From JAWKIJ01 sp041394325 (GTDB lineage: Bacteria; Actinomycetota; Acidimicrobiia; Acidimicrobiales; Microtrichaceae): a stretch of DNA of 64,000 nucleotides. Positions within the stretch are counted from its first letter, which is position 1. Every line of letters begins with the position of its first letter. Made by a program: the position numbers and the translations under genes. Shown here one piece after another: positions 1-8,264 of this stretch. The stretch is taken from NCBI GenBank assembly GCA_041394325.1, contig JAWKIJ010000001.1, positions 930,001 through 994,000 on the forward strand, read 5' to 3'. The notes beneath the pieces are model-generated. The model saw only the letters and a program-made list of their open reading frames with translations. It was not told the origin of the DNA and did not search any database.

Positions 1-75
1 TCGCGACGATCACCGCCCTGGGCAGCCAACGCGGTGGGCGGGTCTCGTTCCATCCCCGAGGAACGGGGCCCGGGT

Positions 76-789
76 TCAACCCGGACCGAACATCGTCATC
101 CACTGCTCGACGCTTCCGGGTTTGAACACGAAGTTGTGTCGACGCGTCTCACCCATCGGGGCCGACGGTTCCGACGAGTACAGGTGCCCCGGGTACAGGA
201 CCGCCGTGTCGGGAACCTTCGCGAGGCGCTGGGTGAGGCTGTAGTAGAGCTGTTCGGGATCGCCTCCGGGCAGGTCGGTGCGACCGCAGCCCTCGAGGAA
301 GAGGGTGTCGCCTGCGACGAGGCGGTCCGACACCAGGAAACACTGCGAGCCCGGTGTGTGGCCCGGGGTGGCGATGAGCTCGATGTCGATCCCGCCGACG
401 GTCACGCGCTCGCCCGAGTCGTGGACGGCGAAGTCCGCTTCGGTGCACGACGTAGTCCGGGTGATCCACGGAAGCTCGTCGCGCTGGATGTGGATCGGTA
501 CGGGGTCGAGGTCGAGCAGCCGTTCGATGCCCTCGACGGGATAGCCCATGAGGTCACCACCGCAATGGTCCGCGTGATAGTGGGTGACCAGCGCGCCGGT
601 GATCGACATGTCGTCGGCCGCCGCGAGCCCGACCAGGCCGGCGACGTCGTACGCGGGGTCGACGACGACGCACTGCCCCGTGGAGCGGTCGCCCACCAGG
701 TAGCTGAAGTTCACCATCTGCCGGGCCACCGGGTCGGTCGACGCGAAGTCCCTCCCGGCGAGCAGTTGGCGGAAGTACAGCTCGGTCAT
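76..789 (-). CDS. MBL-fold metallohydrolase (glyoxalase II / persulfide dioxygenase-like)
   Basis: A 237-residue metallo-beta-lactamase-fold enzyme, predicted cytoplasmic. The metal-binding motif THYHADH is at residues 69-75, followed by a TPGHTPGS loop near residue 140, a GDTLF stretch and a late YPGH histidine, which together give the usual two-metal site. The family includes hydroxyacylglutathione hydrolases and ETHE1-type persulfide dioxygenases; the sequence alone does not settle the substrate. The start follows a strong GAGGAGGAG Shine-Dalgarno. It is divergent from pheA with about 110 bp between them and shows no operon partner in the window. Confidence 0.85.
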   Translation of the reverse strand: MTELYFRQLLAGRDFASTDPVARQMVNFSYLVGDRSTGQCVVVDPAYDVAGLVGLAAADDMSITGALVTHYHADHCGGDLMGYPVEGIERLLDLDPVPIHIQRDELPWITRTTSCTEADFAVHDSGERVTVGGIDIELIATPGHTPGSQCFLVSDRLVAGDTLFLEGCGRTDLPGGDPEQLYYSLTQRLAKVPDTAVLYPGHLYSSEPSAPMGETRRHNFVFKPGSVEQWMTMFGPG

Positions 790-890
790 CGAGGCGACTC
801 CTCCTCGTCGGTCGGCCCGTCACGGCGGCGTTTCGCGGCGAAACCGCGTCCGGCCACGCTATCGGCCGCGGTGGGGGGCCGGACCGCCGG

Positions 891-896
891 TACCTT
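891..896 (+). promoter_or_regulatory. -10 box (TACCTT) for leaderless pheA
   Basis: TACCTT fits the actinobacterial TANNNT -10 consensus and ends 6 nt before the pheA GTG. Transcription would then begin at or next to the start codon. No -35 element is obvious. Inferred from spacing only. Confidence 0.45.
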
Positions 897-902
897 TCGG
901 AG

Positions 903-1850
903 GTGACCATCCACGTTCCGCCCACCGCGTCGATCGGCTTCTTGGGACCCGCCGGCACGTTCACCGAGCAGGCGCTGCTGAGCGAGCCCGATCTGGCCGC
1001 GGCCGAACGGGAGGGCTTCGACTCGTTCGCCGATCTGTTGCATGCAGTTGCGGAGGGATCGCTTGATTACGGCTTCGTCGCCGTGGAGAACGCGATCGAA
1101 GGAACCGTCAACATCACGACCGACACGTTGGCGTTCGACGTCGACCTGCTGATCCAACGCGAGGTGGTGATGTCGGTCGAGATGAACCTGCTGGCGGCTC
1201 CGGGTACCGAGTTGTCGACGGTTCGGACGATCGCGTCGTTTCCCCACGCGTACGCGCAGTGCAGGACCTGGCTCCGGGCCCACGCCCCGGATGCAGTCCT
1301 GGAGCCCGCGACCTCCACATCGGCCGCGGCGGAGTTGGTCGCTCGATCATCGGGCGAGGGTGTGGCTGCCATAGCGAACCTGCGGGCAGCGGAGGTGTAC
1401 GGCCTCGACGTACTCGCCCGCGACATCGAGGACCATCCCGAGAACGCCACCCGCTTCGCCCTGGTGGCGCGCCGCGGGATCCCCGCGCCGACGGGTCACG
1501 ACAAGACCTCGCTGGTGGTATTCCAACGTGCCGACGCACCGGGCTCGCTGCTCGGGATCCTCCAGGAGTTCGCGGCGAGGGGCATCAACCTGTCGCTGCT
1601 CCTGTCACGGCCGACACGCACGTCGCTCGGCGACTACTGCTTTCTGATCGACGCTGAGGGCCATGTTGCCGACGAGGTAATGGCCGACTGCCTCCGCTCT
1701 TTGAAGGTGAAACAGGACGTCAAGTTCCTGGGCTCCTACCCCGCGGGCGACGCCGCGGGTGCCCGTGTGCGAACCGAGACCTCCGCGGCAGCGGAGGCCG
1801 CCGGAAAGTGGCTGGACGAACTCCGCGACCAGATCGAGATGTCCGGCTGA
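903..1850 (+). CDS. pheA: Prephenate dehydratase
   Basis: Converts prephenate to phenylpyruvate, the committed step of phenylalanine synthesis. 315 residues, the usual length for the monofunctional enzyme. The N terminus has the characteristic GFLGPAGTFTEQAL, and the catalytic TRF motif appears in NATRFALVAR near residue 180. A C-terminal ACT domain (about 200-280) should bind phenylalanine for feedback inhibition; its usual ESRP is LSRP here. The GTG at 903 is the only start that keeps the conserved N terminus, yet a GGAGG overlaps it, so it cannot use that Shine-Dalgarno. The TACCTT box 6 nt upstream suggests a leaderless mRNA. Confidence 0.95.
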   Translation: MTIHVPPTASIGFLGPAGTFTEQALLSEPDLAAAEREGFDSFADLLHAVAEGSLDYGFVAVENAIEGTVNITTDTLAFDVDLLIQREVVMSVEMNLLAAPGTELSTVRTIASFPHAYAQCRTWLRAHAPDAVLEPATSTSAAAELVARSSGEGVAAIANLRAAEVYGLDVLARDIEDHPENATRFALVARRGIPAPTGHDKTSLVVFQRADAPGSLLGILQEFAARGINLSLLLSRPTRTSLGDYCFLIDAEGHVADEVMADCLRSLKVKQDVKFLGSYPAGDAAGARVRTETSAAAEAAGKWLDELRDQIEMSG

Positions 1851-1932
1851 CAACCGGGCGCCCGCGTGAGGGGCTCCCGGAGGCCCGCTCACCCACCGAA
1901 CACGAGAGGGCCATGCCGCTAGCGTCGCCGCC

Positions 1933-2017
1933 GGAAGGATGGCAGAGCGGACGATTGCGACGGTCTTGAAAACCGTTGGGGTGCAAGCCCCCGGGGGTTC
2001 GAATCCCCCTCCTTCCG
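1933..2017 (+). tRNA. tRNA-Ser (anticodon UGA)
   Basis: Acceptor GGAAGGA pairs with TCCTTCC. The anticodon loop CTTGAAA is closed by ACGGT/ACCGT, giving anticodon TGA at 1967-1969. A long variable arm marks a class II tRNA. The terminal CCA is not encoded (CCG follows the discriminator G), so the CCA-adding enzyme must finish it. Confidence 0.95.
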
Positions 2018-2291
2018 CCGGGTGGAACCCGTGCAATTGCAATGTTCCACCAATCGCGACGAGCACTGTCAGCGCAGCGAACACCACCGGCACCATGCCT
2101 CCTTCTGAGTTCCGTCGTCGAGTCGGAGCCGATGGCCGCCGAGCTTCGGGATCGGCGATCTCGTCGGAGCCGCCGAAGCAAGCGGTCGACGGCACTCGGC
2201 GGTCGAGCAACGCGCGCATCCACCGCCGGGCCGTATCGCCGTCGTGCTCCGCGGCGCGCGCCGGCCGACGGTGGTCACAGAATGGACGACC

Positions 2292-2429
2292 ATGAGTGAC
2301 CGACCACTTGGCCAGCGGGACGAACCGACGGGTGACCGTCCGCGTCATCCGCCGTTCGCGACCGCCATGCTCCTGCTGGGTGTCACGCTCCTGATCGTCG
2401 TCCTTGCCGCGCTCTCGACCTTTCGTTGA
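2292..2429 (+). CDS. Small single-pass membrane protein, unknown
   Basis: A 45-residue predicted protein: a charged, proline-containing cytoplasmic N terminus of about 22 residues, then one hydrophobic helix (ATAMLLLGVTLLIVVLAAL) ending almost at the C terminus, as in a tail-anchored peptide. The ATG at 2292 is preferred because the longer in-frame version adds only arginine-rich sequence. It lies between two tRNA-Ser genes with no other partner. Function unknown. The membrane helix supports it being real, but nothing else does. Confidence 0.45.
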   Translation: MSDRPLGQRDEPTGDRPRHPPFATAMLLLGVTLLIVVLAALSTFR

Positions 2430-2476
2430 GGAACGGGTCGGCACCCCTGGACCGCGCTCCTATGATGATCCGACCT

Positions 2477-2901
<425 letters not shown>

Positions 2902-3312
2902 ATGAGATCGACCCGTACTCGCACGCGCCTGGGCGTGGTACTCGCACTGACCCTGACCGTGGCACTCGGTGCCTGCACCCCCGAGCAGCAAGCGGCATTC
3001 ACCGCACAGGTCCACGCCCGCCACGCTCGACTTGCCGCAGCGAACACCGGATCGCTGAGCGACGCCCAACTCCGCCGTCTCGCGGCCTGCGAATCGGGCG
3101 GCAATCCCCGAGCCGTCTCCGCCAGCGGCGCCTACAGGGGTCTCTACCAGTTCGATCAGCGGACGTGGAACGGGGTCGCGCGGAGCGTGCTGCCCGAGTA
3201 CGTCGGCGTCTCGCCATCGGCTGCACCGGCCGCGGTGCAGGATGCGATGGCACGAGCGCTGTACACCAGCCGTGGCCGCAGCCCGTGGCCGGTGTGCGGT
3301 CGTCGTCTCTGA
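2902..3312 (+). CDS. Resuscitation-promoting-factor-like lytic transglycosylase lipoprotein
   Basis: A secreted cell-wall hydrolase of the Rpf/lysozyme-like fold. A basic n-region and hydrophobic helix end in ALGAC, which looks like a lipobox, so the protein is probably lipid-anchored. The core has LRRLAACESGGNP (catalytic Glu in CESGGN) and GLYQFDQRTW, the Rpf signature, and the C terminus ends in a WPVCG segment. The family cleaves peptidoglycan and helps dormant cells regrow. The start at 2902 is chosen over an ATG at 2887 because AAGGAG at 2890-2895 sits 6 nt before it. A strong hairpin terminator follows, so it is monocistronic. Confidence 0.88.
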   Translation: MRSTRTRTRLGVVLALTLTVALGACTPEQQAAFTAQVHARHARLAAANTGSLSDAQLRRLAACESGGNPRAVSASGAYRGLYQFDQRTWNGVARSVLPEYVGVSPSAAPAAVQDAMARALYTSRGRSPWPVCGRRL

Positions 3313-3343
3313 CGGATCGCCTCGGCCAGTTCAACCTCACGGA

Positions 3344-3382
3344 ACGACGGTGCGGTGTGCCTCCGGTGCACCGCACCGTCGT
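3344..3382 (+). terminator. Hairpin terminator after the Rpf-like gene
   Basis: A perfect 14-bp inverted repeat (3344-3357 with 3369-3382, 11-nt loop) just after the Rpf-like gene, followed by only a short T tract (TTTG). This looks like an intrinsic-type terminator of a high-GC genome. Confidence 0.75.
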
Positions 3383-3431
3383 TTGTACAGACTGTTCGAG
3401 CTGATCCGGTCGACTAGCCTGGACCGGCGCT

Positions 3432-3505
3432 GCGCTCGTAGCTCAATTGGATAGAGCATCTGACTACGGATCAGAAGGTTGGGGGTTCGAGTCCCTCCGA
3501 GCGCG
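3432..3505 (+). tRNA. tRNA-Arg (anticodon ACG)
   Basis: Acceptor GCGCTCG pairs with CGAGCGC. The anticodon loop CTACGGA is closed by TCTGA/TCAGA and reads ACG (inosine-modified in the mature tRNA). CCA is not encoded. The accessory genes directly downstream fit the common use of tRNA-Arg as an insertion hotspot, although I found no convincing repeat of its 3' end. Confidence 0.95.
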
Positions 3506-3681
3506 CCGGCCAAAAGGCCGTTGACAGGCAGTTCTCGTGATCGGGAGCCGCCTCTCCCGCATCCGGATGGGCGCCACTTCTAACGGACCCGCTGGGACGG
3601 CCCGCCGCGGGACGATTCTCGACAGCACGGAACGGCATCTCGCCTGCCAGGAAACCAGTGCCGACGCGGCCGGCTCCTCGC

Positions 3682-3717
3682 TACACTCACTTCGTTGGTT
3701 TCGTTCATTTCGCTCAG
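3682..3717 (+). promoter_or_regulatory. Promoter and three 9-bp repeats before the toxin-antitoxin pair
   Basis: TACACT (3682-3687) is a good -10 box. Directly downstream are three contiguous 9-bp units: TTCGTTGGT (3691-3699), TTCGTTCAT (3700-3708) and TTCGCTCAG (3709-3717). They overlap the expected transcription start, where an autorepressing antitoxin would bind. The operator role is inference. Confidence 0.4.
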
Positions 3718-3734
3718 TAGAGGGAGGTGGCGGC

Positions 3735-4142
3735 GTGGGCATCCAGTCTGAGGTAGAGCAAGCGGATGCTGCAGCGAGCGCGCTCGGAAAAGGTCGAGTT
3801 GTCGTGGTGCCCCGTCGCGGCAAGGGCGAGCCGGTCGAGGTACCGGAGTCCGTCGTGCGAGTGCTGGCCGAGGTGCTCGACCATGCGCGCCGAGGCGAGG
3901 CCGTGCGAGTGATCGCCCATGACGAGGAGATCACCACCCAACAGGCCGCCGATCTGCTCAACGTCTCGCGTCCGTATCTCGTCGGGCTCGTCGACCGAGG
4001 CGAGATCCCTTCCCGCAAGGTCGGTGCTCGTCGTCGGCTGAAGCTGTGCGATGTTCTCCTCTACCGCGAGATCGACCAGGCGCGCCGACTCGACGCGGTG
4101 AGGGCGCTCGCCGCTGAAGCCCAAGAGCTCGGGATCTACTGA
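3735..4142 (+). CDS. Excisionase-type HTH antitoxin candidate
   Basis: 135 residues. The C-terminal part has a MerR/Xis-type winged-helix motif (EITTQQAADLLNVSRPYLVG, then RGEIPSRKVGARRRL), the excisionase-family DNA-binding fold found in antitoxins paired with PIN toxins. GTG at 3735 is chosen because GGAGG at 3723-3727 lies 7 nt upstream; the longer reading frame to 3537 would run through the promoter repeats. Only 4 nt separate it from the PIN gene, so the two are almost certainly co-transcribed. Expected job: neutralise the toxin and repress its own promoter. The antitoxin role is inferred from context. Confidence 0.8.
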   Translation: MGIQSEVEQADAAASALGKGRVVVVPRRGKGEPVEVPESVVRVLAEVLDHARRGEAVRVIAHDEEITTQQAADLLNVSRPYLVGLVDRGEIPSRKVGARRRLKLCDVLLYREIDQARRLDAVRALAAEAQELGIY

Positions 4143-4146
4143 CCAC

Positions 4147-4575
4147 GTGACCCGTCCGGTGGCGTTGCTCGACGCCAACGTGCTGTACCCCGCGCGCCTG
4201 CGGGACCTGCTGATCCGCCTCGATCCGGCGGGCCTGTACCAGGCGCGCTGGAGCGAGCGGATCCTCGACGAGTGCTTCAGGAACCTGATCGGGGACCGGC
4301 CCGATCTGAGTGCGGCGCAACTTGCACGCACTCGTCTGCCCATGACGACCGCGCTGCCCGCAGCGATGGTCACCGGCTACGCGGACGGCATCGAGGATCA
4401 CGACCTTCCCGATCCCGACGATCGCCATGTCCTGGCAGCAGCCATCGCGACGAAGGCGACCCTGCTCGTCACGAACAGCCTCGATGACCTTCCCGCAGGC
4501 AAGATCCCATCAGCCACGGCGCGAGCCGGTGGCGGGCCGCTGGCCTTGACCCACTTCGCGATCGTCGCCGGGTGA
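4147..4575 (+). CDS. PIN-domain ribonuclease toxin, C terminus replaced
   Basis: 142 residues, GTG start 4 nt after the antitoxin. PIN features: LLDANVL with first Asp at residue 9, ERILDECFRNL, PDPDDRHVLAAA, and LLVTNSLDDLP, giving the acidic metal-binding residues of a VapC-like RNase. The last 21 or so residues (from about 4503) do not look like PIN sequence. They are the antisense of an IS21-like transposase start, so a later insertion or rearrangement appears to have replaced the native tail. The catalytic core is complete, so activity may persist, but the missing C terminus could impair folding or antitoxin binding. Confidence 0.8.
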   Translation: MTRPVALLDANVLYPARLRDLLIRLDPAGLYQARWSERILDECFRNLIGDRPDLSAAQLARTRLPMTTALPAAMVTGYADGIEDHDLPDPDDRHVLAAAIATKATLLVTNSLDDLPAGKIPSATARAGGGPLALTHFAIVAG

Positions 4576-4661
4576 CAGCCCAGCCCCTCGCCGATCTCCA
4601 CGTACGACATGCCCTGGCGTCTCATCGCCAACACGTCCATGAACTCCTCCTGCGTCATCAT
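4503..4661 (-). pseudogene. IS21-like transposase remnant (5' end only)
   Basis: Reading from an ATG at 4661 gives about 50 residues: TQEEFMDVLAMRRQGMSYVE, then HPATIAKWVKASGPPPARA. This resembles the N-terminal helix-turn-helix of IS21-family (IstA-like) transposases. The match stops where the PIN gene begins, and no catalytic DDE domain or second IS gene is present. It is a fragment left by insertion and deletion. Family assignment rests on the HTH pattern alone. Confidence 0.5.
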
Positions 4662-4970
4662 GAGCAGCGGTCCCTCCAGCAATCTCGCGCGCCATGTCCC
4701 GCTGGAGGTCTTCTCGTCTCCGTCGAGTTGCCTGCGCAGCCGCCTCAAAGCGTCCAATCGGACCCCAGCTTCGGTCGGGGTCCTGTCGATCGAGGTCCTC
4801 GGCGTTCTCGGCACGGGGTCGAGGTCGCCCGATGGCGGCCCAACCTGATGCACAAAGTTCTGGACCATGGGCACCTGCCGTGTCATGATCATCGGTTCCA
4901 AATTCGGGAACCAACCCGACGACGTCCAGCGAGGTGACTGCATGCGAAGGCATTGAGCCGGTGACCGAGT

Positions 4971-5012
4971 GAGCCCGTCCACGGGCTCCCACCGGCCCTC
5001 CCAAGGAGGGCC
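4971..5012 (+). promoter_or_regulatory. Tandem hairpins, the second sequestering the Shine-Dalgarno
   Basis: Two perfect inverted repeats lie just before the next gene: GAGCCCG (4971-4977) with CGGGCTC (4982-4988), and GGCCCTCC (4994-5001) with GGAGGGCC (5005-5012) with a 3-nt loop. The second hairpin's right arm contains most of the AAGGAGG Shine-Dalgarno (5003-5009). If it forms in the mRNA it would block ribosome entry. The first hairpin could be an alternative fold or a terminator. Confidence 0.55.
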
Positions 5013-5014
5013 CC

Positions 5015-5788
5015 GTGCGCAACCACAACGAGAAGGCCCGCGACATGGCGCGGTCCGTGCTGCCGTCGACCGCCCGCAAGGGTGCCCGATCGATGCGTGC
5101 CCACATCCACGGACGCGAACGCGCCCATGAACGGCAGCTCCTGCGCGACCTGCGCGACTGTCCCGATCCCGATGACTATGACGCCTGGCTCGGACTGAGC
5201 GACGACCACCGCCGCGACGTCGCGGACATGGTCCAGAACCGCCGCTCCGCGGACAAGGTCGGTCCGCTCTTGCGGTGGGCGGAGCGGACCGTCGAGCGCC
5301 GCGTAGACCTCGCTGGCGCGTCACCCGCGGATCGCGAGGTCTACTTCCGCAAGATCCTCCCGCCCGGGCTGATCGGCAACCACGCCATCACGCACCTCAG
5401 GTGGATGCTCGACGACCGCTCACGTGTCTGGTTCCGTCGGAGCGGAAGAGCCTCCGCCGCTGAGACCCTGGCCCAGCTCGTCGGAGAGATCGTCGCGGCC
5501 GGCAGCCACGGCGAGCTGAACCGGCGGATCCGCTCCACGGTGCTTCCCTTCACGGTTCGCACCGTCCGTCTCCCACCCGAGCGTCTGATCGATGACGAGC
5601 ACCCCTCACCCGGCGTGCTGCTGCCGTACCGAAACGTCATCGAGCAGAGGCCTCGCCACGTTCGCTTCCTCGCTGGAGCGCACGACATCGAGGCATTCGC
5701 GGACGACGCATGCGCGGAGATCACCCGGGTGGTTCGCGAGTTCCACGCCGAACTCTTCGGGGTCGGGTCGAAGTACGCCCCATCATGA
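5015..5788 (+). CDS. Hypothetical protein of the accessory patch
   Basis: 257 residues, unrecognised. The N-terminal 45 residues are strongly basic (MARSVLPSTARKGARSMRAH) and could bind nucleic acid. The rest is a mixed, Arg/Asp-rich soluble protein with a PPGLIGNHAITHLRW segment and no membrane helix or signal peptide. The GTG start is fixed by AAGGAGG at 5003-5009, which lies in a hairpin. It sits between a transposase remnant and aroD, with no conserved partner, so it probably arrived with the accessory patch. No function can be given. Confidence 0.6.
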   Translation: MRNHNEKARDMARSVLPSTARKGARSMRAHIHGRERAHERQLLRDLRDCPDPDDYDAWLGLSDDHRRDVADMVQNRRSADKVGPLLRWAERTVERRVDLAGASPADREVYFRKILPPGLIGNHAITHLRWMLDDRSRVWFRRSGRASAAETLAQLVGEIVAAGSHGELNRRIRSTVLPFTVRTVRLPPERLIDDEHPSPGVLLPYRNVIEQRPRHVRFLAGAHDIEAFADDACAEITRVVREFHAELFGVGSKYAPS

Positions 5789-5852
5789 GCGAGTACCGGG
5801 CGGCTCCACGGCCTGGGCAACTGGCGACGGAGGATCCCTCCGGTCGCGCGGT

Positions 5853-6596
5853 CTACGTTTGCGGCGAGTTGGCCGTGGCCAGCCGCGTCATGAGCTCGAC
5901 CGTGTCGTCGAGTCCGAGTTGACCCGGCACCGAACAACGATCGGTGGCCGCAAAGGTGACCTTCGAGCCCATCAACGGAAGCATCACCCGCGACATCGGA
6001 CCAAACGTCCCCATCCCCACGGCGATCACGTCGATCGACCGCCGCGCGATGGTGAACGCGACAAGGGCGGCCAGGTCCTCTGCCGTGTCCGTTCTCGTCG
6101 CCACTTTGACCACATCCGCCCCGAAGGTGGCTGCTCGGGTTGCGAGCTCATCAAGCGCCATCGTGGACGGCGTTGTCTCGAAATCATGGAACGAGAGGAT
6201 CACTCCGACGCCCGTGCGTTGGGCGTCCGCGATGACGGCCCGGTACGCCGCCGCGTCGGCTAGCTCCAGGTCGATCCACGTGGTTCGGTCGAGCACCGCT
6301 CGGTACAACCTCGCACGGCTGGCGTCGTCGTCGGTCCAGCGCCCGCCCTCGGCGGCGCTCCGGACGGTCGTGATCACCGGAACCGCGGAGAGCGCGGACA
6401 GCGTCGCGTCGATAGCGGCGACGTCGAGCGGCTCGAAGAGATCGAGACGCACCTCCACTGCACCGATACCGCGATGGACCAGCTCATCGACCTCCCGGGC
6501 GTCGATTGGTCGATCGAGGCTGATCGCGACGAGACCGACGTCGCGGGTGAGGACTCCCGCGGTGCCGGTCTCAGTCGATGGCTCCCCGGCGCTCAT
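5853..6596 (-). CDS. aroD: 3-dehydroquinate dehydratase, type I
   Basis: Third step of the shikimate pathway: dehydrates 3-dehydroquinate through a Schiff base. 247 residues, normal for type I. The catalytic His is at 137 (SFHDFETTP) and the Schiff-base Lys at 164 (VVKVATR). EVRLDLFE near 48-55 and the C-terminal GQLGLDDT complete the substrate site. Most actinobacteria use the unrelated type II enzyme (AroQ), so a type I enzyme is of mild taxonomic interest. It lies downstream of the surface-protein gene on the same strand with a 12-bp gap and could share its transcript. Confidence 0.93.
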   Translation of the reverse strand: MSAGEPSTETGTAGVLTRDVGLVAISLDRPIDAREVDELVHRGIGAVEVRLDLFEPLDVAAIDATLSALSAVPVITTVRSAAEGGRWTDDDASRARLYRAVLDRTTWIDLELADAAAYRAVIADAQRTGVGVILSFHDFETTPSTMALDELATRAATFGADVVKVATRTDTAEDLAALVAFTIARRSIDVIAVGMGTFGPMSRVMLPLMGSKVTFAATDRCSVPGQLGLDDTVELMTRLATANSPQT

Positions 6597-6608
6597 CGCG
6601 CCGACGGA

Positions 6609-8264
6609 TCAGCGCCGGGCTGTGCGACGACGGTGGTGCTGACCGCTCTGCACCATCAGCGCACCACCCGCGAGCAAGGCGATACCCAGGATGATCAGGG
6701 GTCGGACCGACGAACCCGTGGTCGCCAGCGAGGAACCCGACGACACGGTCGTGCCGAGCACCCGGCTGCCGGTGCTCGACGTGCCGCTCGTTCCCGTGCT
6801 CCCCACGGAACTCACACCACGCTCGACGTCGGCGCCGAGCACGCCGGTCGGTGTCGCCGAGCTTGTGGGCGGTGTGTACATCACGACCGGCTGGGCCGTG
6901 TTGCCGGTGTTTCCGGTGTCAACGCTCTCGACCAGCGGTGTGGTCGTCGGCGCCGCGGTGGAGGGAGCGACCGAACTCGAGCCGACCGACGCGTTGCCGC
7001 ACACCGTGAAGCCGATCGGTACGACACTGTTGGCGATGCCCTCGGGCGGTCCGGGGATGAGGTCGGGTCGGTGGTGGGCGCGGACGCCGGTGGCGGTACT
7101 CGCCAACGTGACGGTACCGACCGAGCCGGACCACGTCGCGCTGGCGACGCCATCCTGTAGATCGTGGGTCGGATCAGAAGTGGCGATCACGTTGCCTGAC
7201 GCATCCAGGAACTGAAGTTCGAAGATCTCCGAGGTCTGGGTTGCCCAGATTCGACTCGGGTAGGACTCCGCCGCAGTCGCCGTCACCTGGTAGGTGCCGG
7301 CAGGAATGTTCACCGCAACCGTGTTCGAGTAGGCGACCTCGGGGTTGTAGCCGTCGAACTTGATCAGCTTCGTACCGTCGAAGGTCGCCGAAGGGACGGG
7401 ACAGATCTGCCCGCTCGGTGTGGATGTGCTGGGCGCGACCGTGGTCGGTGCCGAAGTGCTGGGCGCGACCGTGGTCGGTGCCGAAGTGCTGGGCGCGACC
7501 GTGGTCGGTGTGGTGGTCGTGGACGTCGGACCACCACTGCCACGGACCACGAGTCGGCCACACGTAGACGTCACGGTGACACCGAACCAGTTCCTGCTGG
7601 TCTCGGCGATTGCGTAACGGCCATTGGAAAGGGTGTTCGGAACCTGGAACGACACTCGATTCGAATGCGGGTAGCTCCCGCTGAAGACGGTGACGGCCGG
7701 GCCACCACTCAGTGGCACGAGATCGACGGTCAGATGCCCGCTACCGCGAAGCCGACCGAGGAGTCGCCAGTTCACCGTGTCGCCACGTTCGGCCCGGCGG
7801 GTCGCGAAACCCCAGCAGAAGCCGGCCGGGTGACCGACCCGGATCGACACCGTCGCGGGTGTCGGGCAGTTGGGGGAGATGACGAAGATCTGATACGTGC
7901 CGTTGGGCAGCGAGGCAGGGATCGTGATGGACAAGGCGAAGATGCCGAACACGTTGGCCGTTGCGGTTCCCAACGTGACCGGACCGCCCGGCGCACCGAT
8001 CTGGACGGTCACCGTGTCGCCTGGATAGGCGACACCCGCCAGGGTGACCGACTGGCCGGCCGCGACGCGGGGTCGGCTGATCGCGACGAATCGGGGGATG
8101 TACCGGCGACAGCTTCCGTTGTCGTTGCCGTGGTCATGGTGGTGATGGTGGCGCGCCGATTCGTTGCCGGTCTGCGCCGATGCAGCGGTCGGTGCCACGA
8201 ACGCGACGGCGAACACGGCCGCCAACGCCGCGACGAATAGGCGGGTCCTGCGCTTCGTCCTCAT
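6609..8264 (-). CDS. Secreted cell-wall protein with LATTG sorting signal
   Basis: 551 residues from the ATG at 8264, chosen because it places a clean signal peptide at the N terminus (basic RTKRRTR, hydrophobic helix, APTAASAQ). The mature part begins with a His-rich patch (ARHHHHHDHGND) and Ig-like or beta-sandwich segments, then a Thr/Ser/Pro linker with near-identical repeats of about 10 residues, then a second beta-rich domain. The C terminus has LATTG, a hydrophobic helix and an HHRRRTARR tail, the layout of a sortase substrate; LAxTG is the form preferred by actinobacterial class E sortases. No sortase gene is in the window. Function unknown, probably cell-surface. Confidence 0.75.
   Translation of the reverse strand: MRTKRRTRLFVAALAAVFAVAFVAPTAASAQTGNESARHHHHHDHGNDNGSCRRYIPRFVAISRPRVAAGQSVTLAGVAYPGDTVTVQIGAPGGPVTLGTATANVFGIFALSITIPASLPNGTYQIFVISPNCPTPATVSIRVGHPAGFCWGFATRRAERGDTVNWRLLGRLRGSGHLTVDLVPLSGGPAVTVFSGSYPHSNRVSFQVPNTLSNGRYAIAETSRNWFGVTVTSTCGRLVVRGSGGPTSTTTTPTTVAPSTSAPTTVAPSTSAPTTVAPSTSTPSGQICPVPSATFDGTKLIKFDGYNPEVAYSNTVAVNIPAGTYQVTATAAESYPSRIWATQTSEIFELQFLDASGNVIATSDPTHDLQDGVASATWSGSVGTVTLASTATGVRAHHRPDLIPGPPEGIANSVVPIGFTVCGNASVGSSSVAPSTAAPTTTPLVESVDTGNTGNTAQPVVMYTPPTSSATPTGVLGADVERGVSSVGSTGTSGTSSTGSRVLGTTVSSGSSLATTGSSVRPLIILGIALLAGGALMVQSGQHHRRRTARR
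7426..7510. repeat. 30-bp tandem repeat in the Thr/Pro linker
   Basis: Two exact 30-bp copies (7426-7455 and 7456-7485) plus a 25-bp partial copy (7486-7510). Each encodes about ten residues of the APTTVAPSTS linker. The identity at DNA level suggests recent duplication, so copy number may vary between strains. Confidence 0.9.

Noticed and set aside
1605..2444. A 279-codon open frame on the minus strand overlapping pheA's 3' end and tRNA-Ser
   Set aside because: It runs antisense through a tRNA and pheA and is arginine-rich; it has no domain. A short hydrophobic stretch inside it with AGAAGGAGG upstream is intriguing but too short and runs into the tRNA.
5825..5845. A possible repeat of the tRNA-Arg 3' end (TCCCTCCG) near aroD
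   Set aside because: Only eight bases match, which is expected by chance in a GC-rich genome, so it is not called an attachment site.
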